A DNA stretch of 64,000 nt from Acidobacteriota bacterium (GTDB taxonomy: Bacteria > Actinomycetota > Acidimicrobiia > Acidimicrobiales > RAAP-2): NCBI GenBank assembly GCA_018971385.1, contig JAGXAY010000003.1, positions 1-64,000 on the forward strand, in the 5' to 3' direction. The translations under genes were made by a program, and so were the position numbers. Shown one piece after another: positions 16,565-27,807 of this stretch (within the stretch, counting starts at the first letter, position 1; every line of letters starts with the position of its first letter). Under the pieces are notes generated by a model. The model searched no databases, was not told the origin of the DNA, and saw nothing but the letters and a program-made list of their open reading frames with translations.

Positions 16565-16578
<14 letters not shown>
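15427..16578 (-). CDS. prfB: Peptide chain release factor 2
   Basis: RF2 terminates translation at UGA and UAA. The 383-residue protein has the RF2 tripeptide anticodon SPF (RMSPFDSQ) and the catalytic GGQ motif in [20 protein letters not shown]. The frame is continuous, so there is no programmed +1 frameshift such as many prfB genes carry. ATG 16578 is chosen as start ([10 protein letters not shown]); it overlaps the end of secA by 14 bp. The frame remains open to 16608. It is probably translated from the secA transcript. Confidence 0.94.
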
Positions 16579-19306
<2,728 letters not shown>

Positions 19307-19315
19307 GGACTCTCC

Positions 19316-19321
19316 AGCCTA
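19316..19321 (-). promoter_or_regulatory. -10 box TAGGCT for secA
   Basis: TAGGCT on the minus strand, 9 nt before the ATG at 19306; ggagagtcc in the gap is at most a weak ribosome binding site. Confidence 0.5.
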
Positions 19322-19396
19322 CCGGGGCCTCCCGATGAGTGATGGGGCTGCGGGCGCTGACCTGGTCTTTGACCCCACACCCGCCTCGCCACCGAT

Positions 19397-19413
19397 CGGG
19401 GCACCGTGCCCCG
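19397..19413. repeat. 17-nt palindrome upstream of secA
   Basis: The sequence cggggcac-c-gtgccccg is a perfect odd-length palindrome located about 90 nt upstream of the secA start, in the 228-bp gap between the glycosyltransferase gene and secA. It could be a regulator site or a short hairpin closing the upstream transcript; there is no T-tract. The rest of the gap holds no recognisable gene. Confidence 0.4.
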
Positions 19414-19534
19414 GGGTGACCAGGACTTACTCCTAAACCGCGCCATGCTCAGCGCTCGCGCGCCTTACGTGGGTCGTTTCGCCCGCGGCTGGCATCGACT
19501 TTCAACCACAGCCGCCCGCAGTCCCGTGTTCAGT

Positions 19535-20359
19535 CTAGGACCCCCGGGCGAGGACGGCCACGAGCCGCAGGCTGAGTACGAGGGCCGCGACGGGGAGAAA
19601 CGCCCGACGCCAGCCCCGCGAGGTCTGGGCTTCGAATCGAAAGGCGCTGACGTGGTGGGCGACGACCATGCGCCGCCCGACGCTCGCCCTCGAGACACCC
19701 TCCACGTGCGTCACCTCGGCGGAGTCCACCGCCCGAACCCGCCACCCCGCTTCGCGCAAACTCCAGCAGAGCGCCATGTCCTCGGCGAACATGAAGTAGC
19801 GCTCGTCGAATCCCCCGACCTGCTCGAAGGCCTCTCGACGCACGATGAAGAAGGCTCCGGAGACCCAGTCGCCCGTTCCGTCGGGGCGGGGGGATCGATA
19901 GCGACGCGTGGCGGGATTGGCGGGCCACACGGGAGCAAGAAGGGCGTGGGCTCCGGCGAGCCATACGGACGGAAACACCCGCTGGGAGGGGTAGACCGTG
20001 CCGTCGGAGCGACGGATGAGGGGTCCCACGATACCGGTCGTCGAGTCCTCGTCGAGGACCCGACACAGCTCCGCGATCGCCCCGGAGTGCACCACGACGT
20101 CGGGATTGGACACGATGAGGTAGGTCGTTGCTACCAGGGCCGCCCCCCGGTTCACTCCTCGCCCGTACCCCACGTTCAGTCCGGGTTCGACCACCCGCAC
20201 GCCGAGACGGGCCGCCCCGGGCGTCGCGGCCGGATCGTTCTCCACCACGACAATGTCCTCGACGCCCTCGTCCCGCAAGGACGCCACGCACTGAGCGAGA
20301 GCCTCGCCCGAGCGAAAGTCGACGATCACCGCCGCGGTGGAGGGGACGCGAGAACTCAC
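19535..20359 (-). CDS. Family 2 glycosyltransferase, rhamnosyltransferase-like
   Basis: The 274-residue protein has a GT-A fold layout: TAAVIVDFRSGEALAQCVASL, DIVVVENDP, NVGYGRGVNRGA, the nucleotide-sugar segment YLIVSNPDVVV, and the acceptor region GGFDERYFMFAEDMALCWSLREAGWRV, followed by a C-terminal hydrophobic stretch. This arrangement is that of GT2 rhamnosyltransferases such as WbbL. It overlaps rmlD by 4 nt, so the enzyme that completes dTDP-L-rhamnose and the probable user of that sugar are translationally coupled. The likely role is adding rhamnose to a cell-wall polysaccharide or linker; the acceptor is inferred, not shown. Confidence 0.85.
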   Translation of the reverse strand: MSSRVPSTAAVIVDFRSGEALAQCVASLRDEGVEDIVVVENDPAATPGAARLGVRVVEPGLNVGYGRGVNRGAALVATTYLIVSNPDVVVHSGAIAELCRVLDEDSTTGIVGPLIRRSDGTVYPSQRVFPSVWLAGAHALLAPVWPANPATRRYRSPRPDGTGDWVSGAFFIVRREAFEQVGGFDERYFMFAEDMALCWSLREAGWRVRAVDSAEVTHVEGVSRASVGRRMVVAHHVSAFRFEAQTSRGWRRAFLPVAALVLSLRLVAVLARGS

Positions 20360-21276
20360 GAAGGGCGGAGATCCCGGTCTCGCACCAGCCTCGCCACCGC
20401 GTCTCGCCAGTCGGGCAGAGCAGCGTAGGCCGCGTGAAACTTCCCCGTGTCGAGGTCCGAGCGGGGCGGTCGGGTCGCGAGGGGTGCCGGCGACAACTCA
20501 CTGGTCGCAATGGGCTCGGCAAACTCCGCGTCCCGCCCGAGAATCTCTCCGATGTAGGCGGCAATCTCGAACCAGGTCGTGGTTCCGGAGTTCGCGACGT
20601 GCCACACTCCCCCGGGCCGAGTCCGGGTGAGCGCCACCAGGCAACGCGCCAGGTCAGCGGCGGAGGTCACCGTACCCGTCTGGTCGTTCACGAAGCGAAC
20701 GCTCTGACCACTGCGGGCCCGGTCGGCGATGATGTGGGCGACGTTCTTGCCCCGTACCCCCATCACCCAACTCGTGCGCACGATGGTGTCCGAAGGGCGA
20801 CAGAGTCGTTCTCCGTCCCGTTTTGTCGCGCCGTACACGCTCTGGGGATTCGTCTCGTCCCCCTCGACGTAGGCCGATCCCTTCAAACCATCGAACACGT
20901 AGTCCGTTGACACCGCAATGAGGTGAGCCCCGTAGCGCTCGGCGGCGTCCGACAACAGTCCCGTACCCCGAGCATTGACCGCGTGAGCCGCCTCCGGCTC
21001 CGTTTCGGCCCGGTCCACCGCGGTGTAGGCCGCGAGGTGGACCACCACGTCCGGTCGCGTCGCGGCGAGGGCGCGGTCTACCTGACCAGCGTCGGACACG
21101 TCGAGATCGTGATGACTTAATCCCATCACCTCAAACTCGGCCGAGTCGAGGTCCCGTCCGTCGGGTCGAAAATCCTCGCGGCCACCGAGAGGCACTCGCC
21201 CCTCGAAGTAGTCCACCAGGTCCACGCCGACCTGGCCACTCGCTCCGGTCACCATCACCCGTTGGGGTCGATTCAT
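20356..21276 (-). CDS. rfbD: dTDP-4-dehydrorhamnose reductase
   Basis: RmlD/RfbD reduces dTDP-4-keto-L-rhamnose to dTDP-L-rhamnose. The 306-residue short-chain dehydrogenase shows the NAD(P) motif GASGQVG at its N-terminus, LDVSD, VVHLAAYTAVDRAE, STDYVFDG and the catalytic YGATKRDGE (Tyr and Lys). The ATG at 21276 is chosen because it gives the expected N-terminus (MNRPQRVMVTGASG) and overlaps the birA stop by 4 nt (ATGA). The frame remains open for 27 codons upstream within birA. The rmlA, B and C genes are not in the window. Confidence 0.93.
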   Translation of the reverse strand: MNRPQRVMVTGASGQVGVDLVDYFEGRVPLGGREDFRPDGRDLDSAEFEVMGLSHHDLDVSDAGQVDRALAATRPDVVVHLAAYTAVDRAETEPEAAHAVNARGTGLLSDAAERYGAHLIAVSTDYVFDGLKGSAYVEGDETNPQSVYGATKRDGERLCRPSDTIVRTSWVMGVRGKNVAHIIADRARSGQSVRFVNDQTGTVTSAADLARCLVALTRTRPGGVWHVANSGTTTWFEIAAYIGEILGRDAEFAEPIATSELSPAPLATRPPRSDLDTGKFHAAYAALPDWRDAVARLVRDRDLRPS

Positions 21277-21995
21277 TCCGCGTCTCCTCTTAAGTGCACA
21301 ACGTCCGCCGCCGAAAGGGTCCACGTGGCGTCGCCCACGACCACGAGTCGTCCCCACTGGTCGACGTCACGGGCCACGCCCGAAATTATGTCGTTCTCGA
21401 GGTAGCCCCGTACTCGGCGACCCAGAGTAGCGAGCGCATCCCGGTACTCCTCGCGGAGCTGCGCTCTCCCCTCCGCCGTCAGGAGTCTCTCGGCTCGCGG
21501 AGTCAACTCCGCCAACACCCGTTCGAGAACCTCGTCGCGACCGAGGCACACTCCCCAGGCCCCGGCCACACTGGTGGCTTCCACCAGGTCCTCACCCGGA
21601 GCCGCGAGATTAAGTCCCAGTCCCACGACCACCCGCTCACCCACCACCTGGGCGAGGAGTCCGCCGAGCTTCTTGTCCTCGATCAAGAGGTCGTTCGGCC
21701 ATTTGAGGTCCACTCGTCCCCAGGGTTCGAGCGCCGAACGCGCACTGAGGGCGAGAGCGACGAGCGCCCAGGGGTACTGGTCGGGCTCTCCACCGGGGCG
21801 CAGCAGCACGCTCATCAACAAGGCGGACCCCCGCGGGGCCACCCAGGAACGATCCCGCCGCCCGCGGCCGGCCTCTTGAAAGTCCGCCGCGATGACGAGA
21901 CCCTCCGACTCACCCGCCCGCGCGCGCGCAACGAGAAGATCGTTCGTGGAGCCGACGGAGCCTTCTCGCTCAATGCGCCACTCGGTCTCGCTCAC
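21273..21995 (-). CDS. birA: Biotin-[acetyl-CoA carboxylase] ligase
   Basis: The 240-residue enzyme attaches biotin to carrier proteins. It has the family motifs SVGSTNDLL, QEAGRGRRDRSWVAPRGSALLMSVLLRP (biotinyl-AMP binding loop) and LKWPNDLLIEDKKLGGLL, plus a short C-terminal domain. It lacks the N-terminal DNA-binding domain of E. coli BirA, so it is a monofunctional ligase. It starts with GTG 6 nt after a TAATCT box and is divergent from the biotin-dependent carboxylase gene at 22054, its probable substrate. Confidence 0.94.
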   Translation of the reverse strand: MSETEWRIEREGSVGSTNDLLVARARAGESEGLVIAADFQEAGRGRRDRSWVAPRGSALLMSVLLRPGGEPDQYPWALVALALSARSALEPWGRVDLKWPNDLLIEDKKLGGLLAQVVGERVVVGLGLNLAAPGEDLVEATSVAGAWGVCLGRDEVLERVLAELTPRAERLLTAEGRAQLREEYRDALATLGRRVRGYLENDIISGVARDVDQWGRLVVVGDATWTLSAADVVHLRGDAE

Positions 21996-22001
21996 CGGTA
22001 C

Positions 22002-22007
22002 AGATTA
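22002..22007 (-). promoter_or_regulatory. -10 box TAATCT for birA
   Basis: TAATCT on the minus strand followed by 6 nt and the GTG start of birA at 21995. Confidence 0.5.
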
Positions 22008-22053
22008 GGGTTGATACAGCCGTCGAACAGGGCGGTGGGGTGAGTGCGCGAGG

Positions 22054-23796
22054 GTGAGACCGTTGAAGAAAGTCTTGATTGCCAACCGCGGCGAGATTGC
22101 CGTTCGAGTCATTCGTACGTGTCGAGAGCTCGGGATTGGGACCGTCGCGGTCTACTCCGAACTCGACCGAGACGCCCTCCACGTTCGACTCGCCGACGAG
22201 GCCTTCGCGCTCGGTGGACAGACGGCCGCCGAAAGTTACCTCAACACTGAGGCGATTCTCCGCGCCATCGAACTCTCCGGGGCGGACGCCGTTCACCCCG
22301 GCTACGGATTCTTCTCGGAGAACACTGACTTCGCGCGAGCCATCACGTCCCGGGGCGTGACCTTTATCGGACCTCCGCCCGAAGCTATCGAGGTCATGGG
22401 GGACAAGATCTCCTCCCGCTTGGCGGCCGAAGCCGCGGGAGTGAGTGGGGTGCCGGGGCGCAGTGAAGTCCTGACGAGCGCCGATGAGGTGGTCGCGTTC
22501 GGTAACGAGGTGGGATGGCCCGTCGCCATCAAGGCCGCCTACGGCGGTGGCGGACGGGGAATGAAGGTGGTCTCTCGGCCCGAGGAGGCCACCGAGGCGC
22601 TGGAGAGCGCCCAGCGAGAGTCGCTCGCGTCCTTCGGACGTAGCGAGTGTTACGTGGAACGCTACCTGACGTGGCCGCGCCACATCGAGATGCAGATCAT
22701 GGCCGACACCCACGGGAACGTGGTCTGGCTCGGTGAGCGTGACTGCTCCGCTCAGCGCCGGCACCAGAAGTTGGTCGAAGAGTCCCCGGCTCCCAACTTT
22801 CCCGACGAGGTGCGTCGCCGAATGGGTGAGGCGGCGGTGCGCGTGTCGCGGGCCTGCGGGTACGTCAACGCCGGCACGGTCGAATTCCTCTACCAGGACG
22901 GGGAGTTCTACTTCCTCGAGATGAACACACGACTCCAGGTGGAGCACCCCGTTACCGAACTCGTCACCGGCCTCGACCTCGTCGAGTGGCAGATCCGCGT
23001 CGCGTCCGGTGAATCTCTCGGTTTCACCCAGGACACGATTCGTCACGACGGTCACGCCATTGAAGTTCGCATTAACGCGGAAGACCCGGCCGGGGGTCGC
23101 TTTAGCCCGAGTCCGGGCACCATCACGACGTTGCGCGCGCCCGCGGGACCGGGAGTTCGACTCGACGCCGGGTACGAGACCGGAGATACGGTCTCGCAGT
23201 ACTACGACAACCTGATCGCCAAACTCATCGTGTGGGGTCCCGACCGGGAGCGGGCGCGCCGTCGCCTCCTCCGGGCCATTGAGGAGACCCGCCTCGAGGG
23301 AGTGGCCAGTACGCTCCCGGCCGACACCATCATCTTGAACGACCCTCACTTCGTCGAGGGCACGCACTCCACTCGATGGGTCGAGGAGTCACTCGACTTC
23401 TCCTCCGTCGTCAGTCCGGCTCTTTCGGCGCCGTCCGAGAGCGACCTCGTTCGTCGCGACGTGACGGCGGAAGTGAACGGGCGCCGAGTCGCCGTTGCCG
23501 TGTGGCTTCCCGAGAGTGGAGCCACCGGACCCGCCAGTGCCCCCAAGCGACGGAATCACCACGCGAGCATCGCCAGCAGTGGGTCGGGCACCGTCGCCGC
23601 GCCCATGCAGGGAACCATCGTGAAGGTGTCGGTGACCGAGGGGGCGAGTGTCGCCGTCGGCGACACCATCGTCGTCCTCGAGGCGATGAAAATGGAGAAC
23701 GCCCTCGTGGCCGAACGGGCCGGTACGGTCAAAAGCATTGCGGTGACGGCGGGTGACTCGGTGAACGCCGGCGATGTCGTGGCGGTGATCGAATGA
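22054..23796 (+). CDS. Acetyl/propionyl-CoA carboxylase alpha subunit (biotin carboxylase-BCCP fusion)
   Basis: This 580-residue subunit carries the biotin carboxylase ([17 protein letters not shown] at the N-terminus; ATP-grasp segment [27 protein letters not shown]-like region; [16 protein letters not shown]) and a C-terminal biotinyl domain with the biotinylation motif VLEAMKMEN. It carboxylates biotin for transfer by a separate carboxyltransferase not present here. With the mutase at 26184 and the adenosyltransferase at 32052 it fits propionyl-CoA metabolism, though acetyl-CoA carboxylation is equally possible. GTG 22054 is the chosen start; TTG 22063 is possible. It overlaps the next gene by 4 nt. 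Confidence 0.93.
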   Translation: MRPLKKVLIANRGEIAVRVIRTCRELGIGTVAVYSELDRDALHVRLADEAFALGGQTAAESYLNTEAILRAIELSGADAVHPGYGFFSENTDFARAITSRGVTFIGPPPEAIEVMGDKISSRLAAEAAGVSGVPGRSEVLTSADEVVAFGNEVGWPVAIKAAYGGGGRGMKVVSRPEEATEALESAQRESLASFGRSECYVERYLTWPRHIEMQIMADTHGNVVWLGERDCSAQRRHQKLVEESPAPNFPDEVRRRMGEAAVRVSRACGYVNAGTVEFLYQDGEFYFLEMNTRLQVEHPVTELVTGLDLVEWQIRVASGESLGFTQDTIRHDGHAIEVRINAEDPAGGRFSPSPGTITTLRAPAGPGVRLDAGYETGDTVSQYYDNLIAKLIVWGPDRERARRRLLRAIEETRLEGVASTLPADTIILNDPHFVEGTHSTRWVEESLDFSSVVSPALSAPSESDLVRRDVTAEVNGRRVAVAVWLPESGATGPASAPKRRNHHASIASSGSGTVAAPMQGTIVKVSVTEGASVAVGDTIVVLEAMKMENALVAERAGTVKSIAVTAGDSVNAGDVVAVIE

Positions 23797-24938
23797 GCGG
23801 CGAAGTTTCGCTTGAGCCCTACGTCGAGCGCCTCGTCGCGCTCAGTGAATTTGTGCACGCTCACCCCGAGTTGGGCTACGAAGAAAGAGAGAGTTCGGCC
23901 GCCGTCGCCGACCTGCTGGAGTCCAGTGGCTTTACGGTCACTCGCGGAGTGGGGGGCCTGCCCACCGCCTTTCGCGCCACCGCGGGGCAAGGTTCTCTCC
24001 ACGTCGTAGTGTGTTGCGAGTACGACGCCCTCCCCGACGTCGGCCACGCCTGCGGACACAATCTCATCGCCGCCTCCTCGGCCGGAGCGGGACTCGCCCT
24101 CCTCGAACATCTCGACGAGGCTGACTTGCGGGTGACCGTTCTCGGAACCCCCTCCGAGGAAGGTGGGGGAGGAAAGATCGACCTCATTCACGCGGGCGAG
24201 TTCGACGACGCCCACTTCGCCATGATGGTTCACCCCTGGCCCGACGAACGCCTCGAGGCCCAGTGCCTCGCCGTCGACCATTTCGACGTGATCTACGAGG
24301 GGCGAGAAGCCCACGCCTCGGCCGCACCGTGGGAGGGAATCAACGCACTCGACGCCCAAACCATCGCCCAAGTAGCCGTCGGCCTCTTGCGCCAACACCT
24401 GCGACCCGGTGATCAAGTCCATTCCATCATCTCTGACGGCGGGGTCGCGGCGAATATCGTGCCCCAGCGAACCGTCGCTCGGTACATGGCCCGATCCGTT
24501 GACCTCGACCGCTTAGACGCCCTGCGCCAACGGCTGACCCGGTGCTTTGAGGCTGGCGCCCTCGCGACTGGTTCTCGCCTCGAACAAGTGGAGATCGGGA
24601 GTCGGTTCTCCCACATGGTGAGCCATCCCGGCATCCTCGCTCACTACCGTCAGGCCGCCGAGGCCCTCGGTCGCCGCTTCGACGCCGACGACGAGGGTCG
24701 CCCCCGTCCGACACTGTCGACCGATATGGCCAACGTGTCGTTAGTTGTCCCCTCTATTCACCCCTTGATTCGCCTCGAAACTCACGGAGCCGTCAACCAC
24801 CAGCCGGAGTTCACCGCGTCGTGCCTCGGCGAGAACGCCGAAGCGACGCTCCGTGACGGTGCTCTGGCGCTCGCCGCTACCGCTCTCACGGTCGCTCGTG
24901 ATGAGAATCTTCGCACCCAACTACTTGGAGGTCACTGA
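23793..24938 (+). CDS. M20-family metallo-amidohydrolase
   Basis: The 381-residue protein resembles M20D amidohydrolases such as p-aminobenzoyl-glutamate hydrolase subunit B and N-acyl amino acid hydrolases. Metal-binding segments are visible: [22 protein letters not shown] (Asp/His), [14 protein letters not shown] (Glu pair), and a C-terminal [12 protein letters not shown] central dimerisation domain is marked by [21 protein letters not shown]. It begins within the stop of the carboxylase gene (ATGA) and its TGA overlaps the next ATG by one nucleotide, so it is part of a four-gene coupled operon. The substrate is not determinable; a CoA-derived or amide metabolite linked to the carboxylase is only a guess. 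Confidence 0.88.
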   Translation: MSGEVSLEPYVERLVALSEFVHAHPELGYEERESSAAVADLLESSGFTVTRGVGGLPTAFRATAGQGSLHVVVCCEYDALPDVGHACGHNLIAASSAGAGLALLEHLDEADLRVTVLGTPSEEGGGGKIDLIHAGEFDDAHFAMMVHPWPDERLEAQCLAVDHFDVIYEGREAHASAAPWEGINALDAQTIAQVAVGLLRQHLRPGDQVHSIISDGGVAANIVPQRTVARYMARSVDLDRLDALRQRLTRCFEAGALATGSRLEQVEIGSRFSHMVSHPGILAHYRQAAEALGRRFDADDEGRPRPTLSTDMANVSLVVPSIHPLIRLETHGAVNHQPEFTASCLGENAEATLRDGALALAATALTVARDENLRTQLLGGH

Positions 24939-25234
24939 TGGTCCTAGAGCACGCCTGGATTCAGGTTCACCCCGACGGAGCCGACGCCTACGCGGAGGCC
25001 GTCGCTGCCGCCCGCCCCTTCATCGAGGGGGCCCCGGGGTGCCACGGCATTGAACTTCGCCAGCAAATCGAGGACCCGACGTACTTCGTCCTCCTCGTTC
25101 GCTGGGACTCCGTCGAGGCGCACATGGAGTTTCGCGACTCGCCGGCCTTCGAGGGCTGGCGCGGTCTGACCCACTCCCACTACGCCTCACCGGTCGAAGT
25201 CACGCACTTCAACGAACCTCTGTCGCTGTCGTGA
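24938..25234 (+). CDS. Antibiotic biosynthesis monooxygenase (ABM)-domain protein
   Basis: This 98-residue protein has the small ferredoxin-like ABM fold pattern: VHPDGADAYAEAVAAARPFIEGAPGCHGIELRQ, then YFVLLVRWDSVEAHMEFRDSPAFEGW, ending with a C-terminal HFNEP. Family members are cofactor-free monooxygenases, haem-degrading enzymes or stress proteins. No haem-ligand motif is evident. Both ends overlap neighbours (1 nt and 4 nt), so it is produced together with the M20 hydrolase and the downstream esterase. Confidence 0.85.
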   Translation: MVLEHAWIQVHPDGADAYAEAVAAARPFIEGAPGCHGIELRQQIEDPTYFVLLVRWDSVEAHMEFRDSPAFEGWRGLTHSHYASPVEVTHFNEPLSLS

Positions 25235-26187
25235 GCGACTGGACGCTCGACCCGGACACCCTGAGTGGTCTCGAGGGTCCCGACACGAGCGACCTCTGGA
25301 ACGTGGACGGATCACGGCGGCTCGACCGGCTGTTGGCGGCGGCGTCGATAGCGACCCGCAAGGACGATCCCCTCGTTCGGTGGCGCGACATCACCATTGA
25401 GGTCGACCAGAGGGCGATCTCGGCGCGTCTCTACGAGCCGTCCGAGAGTTCCGGCCCGCGCGGCGGAGTCCTCTTCTTCCACGGTGGCGCCTTCGTGTTC
25501 GGAACCCTCGAGAGTGAGCACGACCGCTGCGTCGCGTGGTGCCGGGCGAGCGGGGCCCTCGTTCTCTCCGTGGACTACCGACTCGCCCCCGAGTTCCCCT
25601 TTCCCGCCGCCGTCGACGACTGTCGAGCGGCCGCGAGATGGATGACCGAGCACGCGGAGGAACTCCGTCTCGATCTCGCGCGCTGGTGCGTCGCGGGGGC
25701 GAGCGCGGGTGGGGCCCTCGCGGCGGGAGTGGCCCAGTGGGCGCGCGGGACTCTGGGGACTCCGCCCTGCGCCCAAATCCTCATCTACCCGGTTCTCGAT
25801 GATCGCGCGACCGACGGTTCGGCCGCCACCTACTTTGAGGGACTGAGCTGGGACGGGCGGCGCGGCGCCAAGATGTGGGAGATCTACCTCAGTGATCACC
25901 TGCCGAACGCCGACGCCGCGCCCGCGCGAGCGGAGGATCTCCGGGGCCTCGCCCCGGCGTACTTCATGGTCTGCGAGCACGACCCCTTGCGGGACGAGGC
26001 GCTCGACTACGCGCGCCGCCTCCTCGACTCCGGCGTCGAAGTGGAGCTACACCTCTGGCCCCGCGCCTATCACGCCGTCGACGTTATTGCGCCGGACTCC
26101 CGACTCGCCCGACGAGCGATGCGGGAGCAGGGCGAGGTTCTTCGTCGGGTCGTGGGCCCATCCGACGAGTCCACCTCGTCGGACTAG
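25231..26187 (+). CDS. Alpha/beta hydrolase, hormone-sensitive-lipase (GDXG) family
   Basis: The 318-residue protein has the oxyanion-hole motif [10 protein letters not shown] (HGG), the nucleophile elbow GASAGG (GxSxG), the acid region [16 protein letters not shown] and the catalytic His in WPRAYHAV. These define the HSL/family IV carboxylesterases. Substrate is unknown. It closes the carboxylase-M20-ABM-esterase operon. The TAG stop is inside a CTAG shared with the stop of the convergent mutase gene. Confidence 0.92.
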   Translation: MSDWTLDPDTLSGLEGPDTSDLWNVDGSRRLDRLLAAASIATRKDDPLVRWRDITIEVDQRAISARLYEPSESSGPRGGVLFFHGGAFVFGTLESEHDRCVAWCRASGALVLSVDYRLAPEFPFPAAVDDCRAAARWMTEHAEELRLDLARWCVAGASAGGALAAGVAQWARGTLGTPPCAQILIYPVLDDRATDGSAATYFEGLSWDGRRGAKMWEIYLSDHLPNADAAPARAEDLRGLAPAYFMVCEHDPLRDEALDYARRLLDSGVEVELHLWPRAYHAVDVIAPDSRLARRAMREQGEVLRRVVGPSDESTSSD

Positions 26188-27740
26188 TACTCACCCCAGA
26201 CGCCTCGTAGGACGTCTGATACTTCGCCCACCGTGGCCCCCACGCGGTGCGCATCGCGCAGGGCGTAGACGACGTTGGCGCTGCCTTTCGCGGCCCCTTC
26301 GAGTTCGCTGAGCGCGTGACGAAGGGCGACCTCATCCCGCGACGCCCGAAACTCCGCGAGACGGGAACACTGACGACGTTCCTCGTCGGGGTCGTGGGGA
26401 AAGACTTCCGTCGTCGTCTCGTGCTCGTCGACGAACTTGTTGACCCCGACGACCACACGCTCGCCCCGCTCCACCGCCAGGGCCGCCTCGTAGGCGGCCC
26501 GTTCAATCTCCCCCGCCACGTACCCCGACTCCACCGCCGCCACGGCACCACCACGTGCGTCGATCTCCGCGAGGTACTCCCGCGCTCGACGCTCGACCTC
26601 ATCCGTCAGGTGTTCCACGTAGTAGGAACCGGCGAGAGGATCCACCGTCGCCGTCACGCCCGACTCGTAGCCGATGACTTGCTGCGTGCGCAGGGCCAAC
26701 TTGGCCGCGGACTCGGTAGGCAGCCCGAGGGCTTCGTCGTATCCGTTGGTGTGCAGACTCTGCGTACCGCCGAGCACCGCTCCGAGGGCCTGGAGCGTCA
26801 CCCGCGCGACGTTGGTGAGGGGCTGTTGGGCCGTCAGGGTGGAACCCGCCGTTTGGGTGTGAAATCTCATCATCTGGCTCTTCGGATTGTCCGAACCGTA
26901 GCGCTCTTTGACGATGGTGGCCCAGAGACGACGGGCGGCGCGGAACTTCGCGACCTCCTCGAAGAGATCGTCGTGGGAGTTAAAGAAGAAGGACAGTCGA
27001 GGCGCCACGTCATCGACCTCGAGTCCGGCGAGACGGGCGGCGTCGAGATAGGCCATCGCGTTCGCGACGGTGAAGGCCACCTCTTGAACCGCCGTGGAAC
27101 CTGCTTCACGGATGTGGTAGCCCGAGACGGAGATGGAGTTCCATTGGGGTACTTCGGCGGCGCAGTAGGCGAACGTGTCTACGACGAGTCGCATGGACGG
27201 ACGGGGTGGGTAGACGTAGGTTCCCCGTGCCACGTACTCCTTCAAAATGTCGTTCTGGATGGTTCCGCGAATCTGATCGCCCCGCACTCCCTGCTCCTCC
27301 GCGACGAGCTGGTAGAGGACGAGCAGTGACGCCGCGGTGGCGTTAATCGTCATCGACGTCGAGACCGAGTCGAGGGGTAGCCCTCGCAACAAGCGGCGCA
27401 TGTCGTCGAGGGACGAAATAGCGACGCCCACGCGACCCACCTCCCCGAGGGCTCGGGGGTGATCGGAGTCCAAGCCCATCTGGGTCGGGAGATCGAACGC
27501 GCAACTGAGACCGGTTTGGCCCGCCCCGAGGAGAAAGCGAAACCGCTCGTTGGTCGAATCGGCGCTACCAAAGCCGGCGTACTGACGCATCGTCCACAAG
27601 CGCTCGCGGTACATCTGCGGATGAATGCCGCGGGTGAAGGGAAACTCGCCCGGTTGACCCAGGCGTTCGGGAACCGGGCCCGCTTCGGGGCCGTAGGTCA
27701 CCTCGACGGAGGGGGCGGAGTCGCGCGGGTCGTCGTTCAC
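26184..27740 (-). CDS. Methylmalonyl-CoA mutase, large (catalytic) subunit without B12-binding domain
   Basis: The 518-residue protein is the TIM-barrel part of acyl-CoA mutases. The substrate-binding Tyr in [10 protein letters not shown], Arg in [10 protein letters not shown] and His in [13 protein letters not shown] correspond, by my recollection of the P. shermanii enzyme, to Y89, R207 and H244. Isobutyryl- or hydroxyisobutyryl-CoA mutases change the first two, so methylmalonyl-CoA is the best guess. It ends before a cobalamin-binding domain, so a separate small subunit must exist elsewhere. The GTG start follows TAGCAT by 6 nt. The stop shares CTAG with the convergent esterase. Confidence 0.92.
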   Translation of the reverse strand: MNDDPRDSAPSVEVTYGPEAGPVPERLGQPGEFPFTRGIHPQMYRERLWTMRQYAGFGSADSTNERFRFLLGAGQTGLSCAFDLPTQMGLDSDHPRALGEVGRVGVAISSLDDMRRLLRGLPLDSVSTSMTINATAASLLVLYQLVAEEQGVRGDQIRGTIQNDILKEYVARGTYVYPPRPSMRLVVDTFAYCAAEVPQWNSISVSGYHIREAGSTAVQEVAFTVANAMAYLDAARLAGLEVDDVAPRLSFFFNSHDDLFEEVAKFRAARRLWATIVKERYGSDNPKSQMMRFHTQTAGSTLTAQQPLTNVARVTLQALGAVLGGTQSLHTNGYDEALGLPTESAAKLALRTQQVIGYESGVTATVDPLAGSYYVEHLTDEVERRAREYLAEIDARGGAVAAVESGYVAGEIERAAYEAALAVERGERVVVGVNKFVDEHETTTEVFPHDPDEERRQCSRLAEFRASRDEVALRHALSELEGAAKGSANVVYALRDAHRVGATVGEVSDVLRGVWGEY

Positions 27741-27746
27741 GACCTC

Positions 27747-27752
27747 ATGCTA
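27747..27752 (-). promoter_or_regulatory. -10 box TAGCAT for the mutase gene
   Basis: TAGCAT on the minus strand followed by 6 nt and the GTG at 27740. Confidence 0.5.
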
Positions 27753-27769
27753 CGACCACCGCAAAAGGC

Positions 27770-27801
27770 GAGTGCCCCCGGACCAGAGTCCGGGGGCACT
27801 C
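27770..27801 (-). terminator. Rho-independent terminator downstream of the rhodanese-E1 gene
   Basis: A 13-bp perfect stem (arms 27770-27782 and 27789-27801) with a 6-nt loop lies 6 nt after the stop of the gene ending at 27808. On the minus strand it is followed by cgccTTTTgcgg, a short T-run. It is the clearest intrinsic terminator in the window and insulates the mutase promoter at 27747. Confidence 0.8.
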
Positions 27802-27807
27802 CTGTCG

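Noticed and set aside
19307-19534. tRNA or small RNA gene in the gap upstream of secA
   Set aside because: No cloverleaf or T-loop consensus could be found on either strand; only a short palindrome and a -10 box are visible.
21970-23367. 465-codon open frame antisense to the carboxylase alpha subunit
   Set aside because: The plus-strand gene has complete biotin carboxylase and biotinyl motifs; the antisense product resembles nothing.
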